Assembly (NCBI GenBank): GCA_963169475.1
Contig: CAUJFT010000171.1
Location: 1-13,712 of the forward strand
Direction: 5' to 3'
DNA length: 13,712 bases
From: Bacteroidota bacterium
GTDB taxonomy: Bacteria; Bacteroidota; Bacteroidia; J057
A program made the position numbers and the translations under genes. Of this stretch, positions 7,217-13,712 are shown piece after piece (within the stretch, counting starts at the first letter, position 1; each line of letters begins with the position of its first letter). A model generated the notes under the pieces. That model worked only from the letters and a program-made list of their open reading frames with translations. It did not search any database and was not told the DNA's origin.

Positions 7217-7247
7217 TATGTAACTTTCGGTTTTTATTGTAATTTTG
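7217..7247 (+). promoter_or_regulatory. Bacteroidota-type promoter for the M16 protease gene
   Basis: TAATTTTG (7240-7247) matches TAnnTTTG exactly. Nineteen bases upstream is TATG (7217-7220), a three-of-four match to the -33 TTTG element. Transcription would begin near 7254, leaving a 40-base leader. The promoter lies just after the preceding terminator. Confidence 0.6.
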
Positions 7248-7293
7248 TATTATAACCCATTTAGGGATTCATCATACAAGAAAAATCAAAGTA

Positions 7294-8529
7294 ATGAATA
7301 TTCATTTTGAAACATTTACACTTTCCAATGGGCTGAAAGTAATTGTACATGAAGACCACTCTATTCCCAAGGCAGTAGTAAATATTCTATATAAAGTAGG
7401 CTCTAAAGATGAAGAGCCCGATAAGACAGGATTTGCCCACCTATTTGAGCATCTGATGTTTGAGGGAAGCGTGAACATTCCTCATTACGACAAAGAGTTG
7501 CAGAAAGCGGGGGGGGATAATAATGCTTTTACCTCTTCAGACATTACTAATTATTATCTTACTTTGCCCTCTAATTGCCTTGAAACAGCATTTTGGCTTG
7601 AATCGGATAGGATGTTAGAGCTTGGTTTCTCGCAGGAACGTTTAGATAATCAGAAAAGCGTAGTGATTGAGGAATTTAAACAACGCTACATAAATCAACC
7701 TTACGGAGATGCGATGAATCTGCTTCGCGATTTACACTTTACGGTTCACCCCTATAAGTGGGCTACTATCGGGAAAGAAATTGCACACGTAGCAGATGCT
7801 ACATTGGACTATGTAAAATCTTTTTTTTACGGATACTACGCTCCAAATAATGCTATTATGGTAGTAGCCGGAGACGTAAAGGCCAATAAAGTACTAAAAC
7901 TTGCCGAGAAATGGTTCGGGGCAATACCTTCCCGCCCTCTCAAAAAACATTATCTTCCACAAGAACCTATTCAATCAGAAGCTCGTTTTATGGAAGTAAA
8001 AAAAGACGTACCTCATGTCGGTGTTTATAAAATGTTTCATGTTCCTGCGCACACAGAAAGAGGGTATTATGTAACGGATATTATTACTGATGTCCTTAGT
8101 AGTGGTAAGAGTGGGAAATTATTTCAGTCTTTGGTAATTGATAAACAAATTGCTAATAGCATCAGTGCTTTTACATGGGGAATGGCAGACCCGGGTATTG
8201 TTTCTATCAATGCTCATCTTGCAGAGGGGCAATCTGTAGAAGGGTATGAGGTTGCGCTTAGAGAAACACTTAATCGCCTACAATCTCTTACTCAAGAGGA
8301 GTTGGATAGGATAAAAAATAAGCAACAATCTGCCTTTATGATGGAAAAAATCTACGTGCTAAATAAAGCGATGGGTATTGCATTTTCTGATTACCTTGGA
8401 GATACAGATTTAATCAACAAAACGGCTAATATTTATGCTTCTATTACGCTTGATGAAGTAAAAAAAGCGGCAGAGCAATGCCTTTGTGGAGAAAATAGTT
8501 CTACCTTGTATTATTATCCGGAAAAATAA
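7294..8529 (+). CDS. M16 family zinc metallopeptidase (insulinase-like)
   Basis: The 411-residue protein is a single-chain M16B peptidase of ordinary length. The inverted zinc motif HLFEH (His49, Glu52, His53) lies in GFAHLFEHLMFEG. The third ligand is probably Glu127 in VVIEEFKQR, 74 residues later. Other family blocks are ITNYYLTLP (84-92), PYKWATIGK (about 153-161) and YYAPNNAIMVVAGDV (about 181-195). M16B enzymes form a closed chamber from two halves and degrade peptides. Many Bacteroidota encode an adjacent inactive partner; none is next to this gene, so it may form homodimers or pair with a distant subunit. No signal peptide is seen, implying a cytoplasmic location unless the start is misjudged. 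Eight G in a row (7509-7516) encode Ala-Gly-Gly just after the active site. It has its own promoter and terminator. Confidence 0.95.
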   Translation: MNIHFETFTLSNGLKVIVHEDHSIPKAVVNILYKVGSKDEEPDKTGFAHLFEHLMFEGSVNIPHYDKELQKAGGDNNAFTSSDITNYYLTLPSNCLETAFWLESDRMLELGFSQERLDNQKSVVIEEFKQRYINQPYGDAMNLLRDLHFTVHPYKWATIGKEIAHVADATLDYVKSFFYGYYAPNNAIMVVAGDVKANKVLKLAEKWFGAIPSRPLKKHYLPQEPIQSEARFMEVKKDVPHVGVYKMFHVPAHTERGYYVTDIITDVLSSGKSGKLFQSLVIDKQIANSISAFTWGMADPGIVSINAHLAEGQSVEGYEVALRETLNRLQSLTQEELDRIKNKQQSAFMMEKIYVLNKAMGIAFSDYLGDTDLINKTANIYASITLDEVKKAAEQCLCGENSSTLYYYPEK

Positions 8530-8567
8530 TTGGCAGTAATGCGTGCCTATGGGCGTGTAGTAAATTT

Positions 8568-8600
8568 ATAATCAAGGCTTAAAGCCTTGATTATTTTTCT
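8568..8600 (+). terminator. Strong intrinsic terminator after the M16 protease gene
   Basis: ATAATCAAGGC (8568-8578) and GCCTTGATTAT (8584-8594) form a perfect 11-bp stem with a 5-base loop, followed by TTTTTCT. It lies 38 bases after the stop codon. Confidence 0.9.
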
Positions 8601-8689
8601 CAATTTATGATTGGAGGGAGAAAGACACAAGTCTCTTTTATTTGATAGAAAAGAGAGAGATATTGCATTTGCATTTTTTTAGACTAAGC

Positions 8690-8718
8690 AGTGAATAGTT
8701 AAAGATAAATAGTGAATA
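8690..8718. repeat. Short direct repeat in the M16/thioredoxin-SPOR gap
   Basis: The octamer AGTGAATA occurs at about 8690-8697 and again at 8711-8718, 21 bases apart start to start, inside an AT-rich convergent gap. Nothing else links it to a known element. Confidence 0.35.
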
Positions 8719-8764
8719 AAAATACTAATAGATTAGTAATCAAGTATTAATATATTAGTATTTT
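8719..8764 (-). terminator. AT-rich terminator between convergent genes
   Basis: AAAATACTAATA (8719-8730) and TATTAGTATTTT (8753-8764) form a perfect 12-bp inverted repeat with a 22-base loop. Read on the minus strand, it lies 26 bases past the stop of the thioredoxin-SPOR gene and ends in TTTTTATTC, fitting a terminator for that gene. The plus strand also reads into TTTTCTTAG, so it may act in both directions. The loop contains a second small palindrome (GATTAGTAATC). The stem is A/T-rich, so its strength is uncertain. Confidence 0.6.
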
Positions 8765-8790
8765 CTTAGTTTTTACTTACTCGTACTGCC

Positions 8791-9864
8791 TTAGAGGGTC
8801 GTGATAAAGCAATCCGCAACAATTTTTTTCAGTTCTCCGACTTTGCCTTCGGCGATTTTTCTGTCAGTGGATTTTCCTGCAAGAATTTTGTAAATGATTT
8901 TTCCGTCCCGTTGAAAAGAAACTACTTTGATTGGTTCGTTAGTCTTGTCTTTTAGCGAATTTAGCTGTGCATTTGCCCAATCGAGATTATCGTACGCACC
9001 CAATTGGACCGCATAATTAATCTCTTTTTTGGGGATAGTGGTCGATTTTACCGAGATTGTTTTAGCTGGTGATGGGTTTTCAGTAGTTATTTTTGGAGCA
9101 TTAACTCCTGCTTTAGCAAGGCCGTTTCCTACCGGAACTTTATTAGGGGCTGGAGTACCTCTTTGGACGATAGGAATCGGGAGACGACTAGCATAAGCCA
9201 TATCCCCAAACCATTTTTCATCTTTATTAATATACACCATATCTTCATTTTCCCGATTTACATTATTGGATTTAGATACAAGGGCTTCTTTGGAGTAAGT
9301 GAGGTCGTTAGGCACAGGCACATCAAACTTAAACCCCGGAGGATAAATCACTAAGTTCTCTGGAAGATAGGGGGTGTGTTCGGAGGGGTCATAGTGTTTT
9401 GCTGTAGAGGGGCAAAAGCCTGGGGTAGAGAGGTTTGCATATTCTTGTTTTAGATTACCAATAAAATGTGTAGGCTCAATATAGCCCTCAATAGCGTAAA
9501 TAGGGGTGGCAGAACGGTCAAATAAGATAATAGTTGGGAAGCGTGTTACATTTAGACGCTGCGCTAACTCAATCCCTCCGGCACCCAAAAATAGTCCATC
9601 GGACTTGCAGGGAAAGAAAGTTTGGTTAATGTAACTTACAACTTCAGAATCCTTAAATGAGATGGAATCCATCTTTGTACAAGGATAGCACCCATAACTA
9701 TAAAAGTAAATGAAAAAAGGTTTCCCTACGTGTTCCGCCTCCTTCTTCATACTACTAAATGACCCTTCAAAAAATGAAACCTCTGTGTGTCTGGATTGTG
9801 CATAGGTTAGTCCGGATAGCAATAAGCTACAAAAAAAGGGATACAAAAATTTGGATACTTTCAT
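8791..9864 (-). CDS. Exported thioredoxin-fold protein with C-terminal SPOR domain
   Basis: The 357-residue protein starts with a signal peptide (MKVSKFLYPFFCSLLLSGL, cleaved near TYAQ). Residues about 30-145 form a thioredoxin-like domain with the redox pair Cys59-Tyr-Pro-Cys62 in SYGCYPCTKMD. The expected cis-proline is Pro110 in VTRFPTIILFD. The order and spacing resemble periplasmic thioredoxin-like proteins of the DUF255/thioredoxin_7 type. A proline-rich, probably extended linker (about 150-280) follows. The C-terminus (283-353) matches a SPOR domain (YAVQLGAYDNLDWANAQL, then IYKILAGK). SPOR domains bind glycan strands lacking stem peptides at division sites. The combination suggests a redox or disulfide function tethered to peptidoglycan in the periplasm. 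It is a single gene with its own promoter, convergent with the M16 gene. Extra Cys at 86, 151 and 352 could be substrates or partners. The fusion is seen; the function is inferred. Confidence 0.9.
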   Translation of the reverse strand: MKVSKFLYPFFCSLLLSGLTYAQSRHTEVSFFEGSFSSMKKEAEHVGKPFFIYFYSYGCYPCTKMDSISFKDSEVVSYINQTFFPCKSDGLFLGAGGIELAQRLNVTRFPTIILFDRSATPIYAIEGYIEPTHFIGNLKQEYANLSTPGFCPSTAKHYDPSEHTPYLPENLVIYPPGFKFDVPVPNDLTYSKEALVSKSNNVNRENEDMVYINKDEKWFGDMAYASRLPIPIVQRGTPAPNKVPVGNGLAKAGVNAPKITTENPSPAKTISVKSTTIPKKEINYAVQLGAYDNLDWANAQLNSLKDKTNEPIKVVSFQRDGKIIYKILAGKSTDRKIAEGKVGELKKIVADCFITTL

Positions 9865-9892
9865 AATTATTTATAGATTGATTGAGAAAATA

Positions 9893-9900
9893 CAAATGTA
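9893..9900 (-). promoter_or_regulatory. Bacteroidota -7 element for the thioredoxin-SPOR gene
   Basis: On the minus strand TACATTTG matches TAnnTTTG exactly. A TTTG lies 24 bases further upstream, slightly beyond the usual spacing. Transcription would start near 9886, about 22 bases before the ATG at 9864. Confidence 0.55.
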
Positions 9901-10018
9901 CAACTATATCCTATTTTTATATTTCAAATAATCAAAAATTTATAATATTCTACATATTCAAGTAGTGTAAAATTTGCATATATAAAAGTCTTACATATTT
10001 CAGCCGGTAACTATAACA

Positions 10019-10057
10019 AAAAAAAACCGAAAACCACTATGACGGTTTTCGGTTTTT
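10019..10057 (-). terminator. Strong intrinsic terminator after the E1 gene
   Basis: Bases 10022-10035 and 10044-10057 form a perfect 14-bp inverted repeat (AAAAACCGAAAACC and its complement) with an 8-base loop. On the minus strand the stem ends in an unbroken T-run (A-run 10019-10026 on the plus strand). It lies 20 bases beyond the E1 stop codon. Confidence 0.92.
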
Positions 10058-10077
10058 GTAAGGAGAAAAGTGCCTAC

Positions 10078-12081
10078 TTAATAGGAGAGTAAGGTCTCTA
10101 ATTTATCATTGAGTCGCGCGCTTGCAAGGAATTGCTTTTCAAGTTCGACATTAAAAGGAACGGGTGTATCTAACGAGCCTAATCTCATCACGGGAGCATC
10201 TAAATACTCAAAGCATTCTTCACTGATTTTTGCGGCGATTTCTGCTCCAAAAGCACCTGTTTCTGTATCTTCATATAAGACTAATGCTTTTCCACATTTC
10301 TTCACTGAAGCAAACACCGTCTCTTTATCCCATGGTAGCAAAGTACGTAAGTCCACAATCTCAACCTCAACATTCAATGCTTCTACCGTCGAAATAGCCC
10401 AATGTACCCCCATTCCATAAGTAATAATCACGGCTTCGGTTCCTGTTCTTACTATTGCGGCTTTACTAAGCGGGAGATTATAATATCCTTCTGGCACTTC
10501 TCCTTGAATAGAGCGATAAAGTAATTTATGTTCAAAAAATATTACCGGATTAGGGTCAAGGATAGCGGTTGTGAGTAATCCTTTGGCATCTGCGGGGAAA
10601 GCAGGGTAAACCACCTTAAGACCGGGCGTATGTGCAAACCAAGATTCATTGCTTTGGGAGTGGAAGGGCCCTGCGCCAACACCGGCTCCGGTAGGCATAC
10701 GTACTACCACATCTGCTGGGTGCTGCCATCGGTAATAGTTTTTTGCAAGATTATTAATAATTTGATTGAAGCCACACGTTACAAAGTCAGCAAATTGCAT
10801 TTCAACTACTGCCTTCTTTCCCGCAAGCGAAAGCCCAAGCCCTGCACCAACAATAGCGGATTCGCAAATAGGGGTATTACGCACCCTGTCTTTTCCAAAT
10901 TGAGCAACAAAGCCGTCCGTAATTTTAAAAACTCCTCCATATTCTGCTACGTCTTGTCCCATGATTACTAGTTCGGGATGCTTAGTCATTGCTTCCTTTA
11001 ATCCGTTACTAATAGCATCTACTACTCTAAGGGTTTGGGTCTTAGTATTGAGAGGAGGGGTCAAAGATTGAGCAAGAGGAGCATATACTTCTGTTATTTC
11101 CTTCTCATAATTCGGAACAAGTTCCGGCTCCTCAAAAGAGGCTTCCACTTCCTGATTTACCCATTGTTTAATTTCAAGCCGAATCGCTCCTACAGATTCG
11201 GGCGTGAGTACTTGTTGTTCAATTAAATATTGTTCAAAATTTTTTACGGGGTCTTTTTTCTCCCAAATTTCAAATAATTCTTGGGGAACATATTTAGTGC
11301 CGGAAGCCTCTTCATGCCCTCTCATTCTGAAAGTCATACATTCCAAAAGAATAGGTTTCCGGTTAAAACGCATCTCTTCTGCAAGCTGTCGAACGGTATG
11401 ATATACCTCCAGAATATTGTTCCCATCAATGGTAACTCCCTTTATCCCATAACCCGCTGCCCTTTCTGCTAATTGTTTACAACGATACTGCTCATTAGTA
11501 GGGGTAGAAAGTCCGTATCCATTATTCTCAATGACAAATAAAACCGGCAAATCCCAAACTGCGGCTACGTTAAGTGCTTCGTGGAAGTCGCCTTCACTTG
11601 TCCCCCCATCTCCCGAAAAAGGAACGGCAATAAAATCTTTATTGTCTAAGTTGCTCGCAAGCGCAAGCCCGTCCGCAACGGGAAGCATGGCTCCCAGGTG
11701 TGAAATCATTCCAATAACCCTATCCGCAGGCGAACCAAAATGAAACGAACGCTCCCTGCCTTGAGAGTATCCAGTAGCCTTGCCTTGCCATTGTGAAAAA
11801 AGTTTTTTTAGTGGCATTTCGCGAGAGGTGAATACCCCTAAGTTACGGTGAAGAGGAAGGATATAATCCTCCTTTTTCAGGGCTTTAGTTAGCCCTACGG
11901 CTATGCCCTCTTGGCCTATTCCAGAGAACCATTTGCTAATCTTGCCTTGGCGAAGCAAAATCAACATTTTTTCTTCTATGGTACGTGGAATCACAATACT
12001 TCGGTACAAATCAATCAGCTGCGCATCTGTAAGATTTTGTCTATTAAATATGGCTGGCGAAAAAGCAATATCTGTATGCAT
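10078..12081 (-). CDS. 2-oxoacid dehydrogenase E1, fused alpha and beta subunits (branched-chain type)
   Basis: The 667-residue protein is E1-alpha followed by E1-beta in one chain. This thiamine-diphosphate enzyme decarboxylates a 2-oxoacid and passes the acyl group to E2 lipoamide. The alpha half (about 15-320) has the ThDP/Mg motif GDGGTSEG (157-164) ending in ENN (185-187), spaced 26 residues as expected. Arg/His of the catalytic loop are in FRMRGHEEASG (251-261). The beta half (about 350-667) has GQDVAEYGGVFK (375-386), the ThDP-activating Glu407 in NTPICES, and HSQSNESWFAHTPGLKVVYP with His474. These blocks resemble branched-chain 2-oxoacid dehydrogenase more than pyruvate dehydrogenase. 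The fused form of about 670 residues is common in Bacteroidota, where it may supply iso/anteiso acyl-CoA primers. No E2 or E3 gene is in the window. The protein is cytoplasmic, and its gene is flanked by its own terminator and promoter. Confidence 0.93.
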   Translation of the reverse strand: MHTDIAFSPAIFNRQNLTDAQLIDLYRSIVIPRTIEEKMLILLRQGKISKWFSGIGQEGIAVGLTKALKKEDYILPLHRNLGVFTSREMPLKKLFSQWQGKATGYSQGRERSFHFGSPADRVIGMISHLGAMLPVADGLALASNLDNKDFIAVPFSGDGGTSEGDFHEALNVAAVWDLPVLFVIENNGYGLSTPTNEQYRCKQLAERAAGYGIKGVTIDGNNILEVYHTVRQLAEEMRFNRKPILLECMTFRMRGHEEASGTKYVPQELFEIWEKKDPVKNFEQYLIEQQVLTPESVGAIRLEIKQWVNQEVEASFEEPELVPNYEKEITEVYAPLAQSLTPPLNTKTQTLRVVDAISNGLKEAMTKHPELVIMGQDVAEYGGVFKITDGFVAQFGKDRVRNTPICESAIVGAGLGLSLAGKKAVVEMQFADFVTCGFNQIINNLAKNYYRWQHPADVVVRMPTGAGVGAGPFHSQSNESWFAHTPGLKVVYPAFPADAKGLLTTAILDPNPVIFFEHKLLYRSIQGEVPEGYYNLPLSKAAIVRTGTEAVIITYGMGVHWAISTVEALNVEVEIVDLRTLLPWDKETVFASVKKCGKALVLYEDTETGAFGAEIAAKISEECFEYLDAPVMRLGSLDTPVPFNVELEKQFLASARLNDKLETLLSY

Positions 12082-12120
12082 ATTGGCGGTACGTTAACGG
12101 TAATTATATATTTTCGGGCG

Positions 12121-12128
12121 CAAAATTA
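12121..12128 (-). promoter_or_regulatory. Bacteroidota -7 element for the E1 gene
   Basis: On the minus strand TAATTTTG matches TAnnTTTG exactly. It sits directly downstream of the T-tract of the PSP1 gene's terminator, so the upstream promoter half would overlap that hairpin. No clear -33 TTTG is visible at normal spacing. Transcription would start near 12114, about 33 bases before the ATG at 12081. Confidence 0.5.
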
Positions 12129-12129
12129 C

Positions 12130-12167
12130 AAAAAAAACGGATTTCTTTTCTGTGAAAAAGAAATCCG
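12130..12167 (-). terminator. Strong intrinsic terminator after the PSP1 gene
   Basis: CGGATTTCTTTT (12138-12149) pairs perfectly with AAAAGAAATCCG (12156-12167) over 12 bp with a 6-base loop. On the minus strand eight T follow (A-run 12130-12137). It lies about 50 bases past the PSP1 stop codon and makes the E1 gene a separate transcription unit. Confidence 0.9.
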
Positions 12168-12218
12168 CTTGTAGGGAAAATGACTATCTTATTATAACTA
12201 CTTGATATTTAACTATAA

Positions 12219-13607
12219 TTATGTTTGAGGTGGCATTTCGGGTTTGTCGAAACGGGGGGTATTCCTTGGCGGGCGGTTCCGATTGTTGAAGTTATGTTCA
12301 TTTTGCTCCCTATTTTGAGGATTTTGTTGTTCCTTATTACGCGGAGGTTGTTGCTCCCTATTTTGGGGGGGGTGCTGGTTTTCGGGTTTCTTTTTCCTCT
12401 TACGCTTATTTGTGCCTAATTGTCCGTCAGGGTTCTGTTCATTCGATTTCTGAGTCGATTCATTTCTATTTCCGGAAGCCTTATTATTTCTTAATTTTTG
12501 GCGTTGCCGTTCTTGCTCCCTTCGGTTTTCTCTTTTTTCTGCTTCGGGATCATGTTGAGCGACCACGTTGAGGAAGCCTAACTCCTTGATATCATTTCCG
12601 TTTTCGTCTGTTACCTCATTAGATAAAGCGGGAGCTTTTTGCCCTTTTTTATTCATTTGGTGATATTTTTTGACTTGTTCAACGTCTAAGGGATACCAAG
12701 TAGTTTCTCCTTCATAGGCGAACCATATTTTAAATTTGAAGATGTCTGTTTTTTGCACATAGACCATTCCTCTTTCGGTATCAAGTCTTTCGACATCTGG
12801 AAAATCTCTAAGCGCGTCTTTATATGCGTCTAACTCATAATTGAGGCAGCATTTAAGTCTCCCACAAAGTCCGGAGATTTTAGCAGGGTTAAGAGAGAGG
12901 TTTTGATAACGGGCAGAGGACGTTGTAACAACTTTGAACTCTGTAAGCCACGTAGCGCAGCAAAGTGTTCTCCCACAAACTCCGATGCCTCCAAGTAGGG
13001 CGGCTTCATGCCGTAGCCCGATTTGCTTCATCTCTACCCGTATTTTAAACTCCTTGGCAAGCAGTTTAATCAGTTCACGAAAATCTACTCTGGAGTCGGC
13101 GATATAATAAAATGTAGCCTTTGTCCCATCGCCCTGATATTCTACATCACTAAGCTTCATATCAAGACGGAGGGTTTTAATGATATTTCTGGTTTTTCGT
13201 GTCGTTTGAGATTCTTTATTTCTAATGTTTTTAAGCGTTTCTATATCGGAATCTGTAGCTTTCCTATACAATTTGCTTACAGAGGGGTTATTCATGCTTC
13301 TCTTGGAGAGCTGTAGCCTTGCAAGCACTCCTCCCAGCGAGACTTGCCCTACGTCAAATCCTCCTCTATCTCCTTCTACGACTACCCAATCCCCAATACC
13401 GAGCCTTAGCCCGTTTACATTTCTAAAAAATTCTTTACGAGTGTTTTTGAAACGAACTTCATAAATATTGTCGGTTTCGCTTAGGTAAGGCGGGAGCATA
13501 TTATTCAGCCAATCAAAACTATTAAGTTTATTACACCCGCCACTTGAACAACCTTTACTACACCCGCCGGAACTACAACCACCGGTTCCGCTGCTTCCGC
13601 ATCCCAT
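12219..13607 (-). CDS. PSP1 domain protein, RicT/YaaT-like, with Cys-rich head and disordered tail
   Basis: The 462-residue protein has a PSP1 domain (about 47-135; YEVRFKNTRKEFF, GDWVVVEGDRGGFDVGQV). It also has the diagnostic double cysteine motif CGRTLCC (211-217) and CGRLKCC (248-254) with NLSLNPAKISGLCGR between. In Bacillus RicT/YaaT these cysteines help bind Fe-S clusters in a complex acting on mRNA processing and development. The role in Bacteroidota is not established. The first 27 residues are a Gly/Ser/Cys head with Cys3, 11, 16, 20 and 25 and a nine-residue tandem repeat (GCSSGGCSK, GCSSGGCNK). From about residue 352 the tail is charged and then Arg/Asn/Gln/Pro-rich (repeats of QNREQ type), probably disordered and able to bind RNA. 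A run of eight C encodes His-Pro-Pro at 412-414. No signal peptide is present, so it is cytoplasmic. In relatives, gldH and holB often lie nearby; the window ends before these could be seen. Confidence 0.92.
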   Translation of the reverse strand: MGCGSSGTGGCSSGGCSKGCSSGGCNKLNSFDWLNNMLPPYLSETDNIYEVRFKNTRKEFFRNVNGLRLGIGDWVVVEGDRGGFDVGQVSLGGVLARLQLSKRSMNNPSVSKLYRKATDSDIETLKNIRNKESQTTRKTRNIIKTLRLDMKLSDVEYQGDGTKATFYYIADSRVDFRELIKLLAKEFKIRVEMKQIGLRHEAALLGGIGVCGRTLCCATWLTEFKVVTTSSARYQNLSLNPAKISGLCGRLKCCLNYELDAYKDALRDFPDVERLDTERGMVYVQKTDIFKFKIWFAYEGETTWYPLDVEQVKKYHQMNKKGQKAPALSNEVTDENGNDIKELGFLNVVAQHDPEAEKRENRREQERQRQKLRNNKASGNRNESTQKSNEQNPDGQLGTNKRKRKKKPENQHPPQNREQQPPRNKEQQNPQNREQNEHNFNNRNRPPRNTPRFDKPEMPPQT

Positions 13608-13623
13608 ATTTTATAATTGAATA

Positions 13624-13638
13624 TTAGATATTAGACTA
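13624..13638. repeat. 7-bp tandem repeat upstream of the PSP1 gene
   Basis: ATATTAG occurs twice in tandem just upstream of the PSP1 start, in the leader or promoter area. No exact TAnnTTTG element was found here. It may be chance in AT-rich DNA. Confidence 0.3.
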
Positions 13639-13688
13639 AAAAAAGATTCCTACTTAGGGGCTACGCTATGCAATCAAAACAAATAACT

Positions 13689-13705
13689 AAGCCTTTATTA
13701 GGCTT
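13689..13705. terminator. Hairpin at the window's right edge
   Basis: AAGCCT (13689-13694) and AGGCTT (13700-13705) form a perfect 6-bp stem with a 5-base loop, followed on the plus strand by TTGG and on the minus strand by AGTTATTTGTTTTG. It could be a terminator of a gene beyond the window. The T-runs are poor on both strands. Confidence 0.35.
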
Positions 13706-13712
13706 TTGGCTA

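Noticed and set aside
8690..8764. CRISPR-like or iteron-like array in the AT-rich convergent gap
   Set aside because: Only two octamers and one inverted repeat are present. There are no regular spacers, and the inverted repeat is better explained as a terminator.
10109..12174. Several plus-strand frames of 63-113 codons antisense to the E1 gene
   Set aside because: All are shadows of the conserved E1 coding frame, with no family similarity or start signals.
12225..12419. 64-codon hydrophobic plus-strand frame antisense to the PSP1 tail
   Set aside because: The hydrophobicity follows from the complement of Gln/Asn/Arg/Lys codons in the disordered tail. Nothing else supports it.

Overview
The window looks like chromosomal DNA of a member of the Bacteroidota. 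Several independent signs agree. A secreted protease ends in a type IX secretion (T9SS) sorting domain. Several genes are preceded by a TAnnTTTG element, the -7 promoter motif of this phylum, and Shine-Dalgarno sites are absent. Lipoproteins, an alpha-beta fused 2-oxoacid dehydrogenase E1, and a PSP1/RicT protein with a Cys-rich head are all forms typical of the phylum. Base composition is AT-rich throughout and I see no abrupt change that would mark an island. Family or genus cannot be fixed from this sequence.

Layout, left to right. 1-627 (+): the C-terminal part of a sphingomyelinase-like DNase-I-fold phosphodiesterase, cut by the window edge. 749-2464 (+): a large lipoprotein of unknown function. 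2465-2772: a 308-base gap between convergent genes, with several hairpins but no convincing gene. 2773-3417 (-): an exported protein of unknown function. 3594-3962 (+): YraN. 3968-4528 (-): a small lipoprotein. 4805-7156 (+): a C10 (streptopain-like) cysteine protease with two BACON-like domains, a fibronectin III-like domain and a T9SS tail. 7294-8529 (+): an M16 zinc protease. 8791-9864 (-): an exported thioredoxin-fold protein fused to a SPOR domain. 10078-12081 (-): the fused E1. 12219-13607 (-): the PSP1/RicT-like protein.

Most genes are single transcription units. Strands alternate, strong intrinsic terminators follow the C10 protease, M16, E1 and PSP1 genes, and candidate promoters precede at least five genes. 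No operon or multi-gene system is evident. The common theme is the cell envelope: six of the ten genes are predicted to be exported or lipidated, or, like the sphingomyelinase-like enzyme, belong to a family that usually is. The E1 enzyme probably supplies branched-chain acyl-CoA primers or degrades branched-chain amino acids.

I did not find CRISPR arrays, tRNA or rRNA genes, insertion sequences, phage genes or a recognisable defence system. The most distinctive items are the thioredoxin-SPOR fusion, the structured gap at 2465-2772, two similar palindromes in one divergent promoter region, a 28-codon leader ORF overlapping the C10 protease start, and long G/C homopolymers inside coding sequence.
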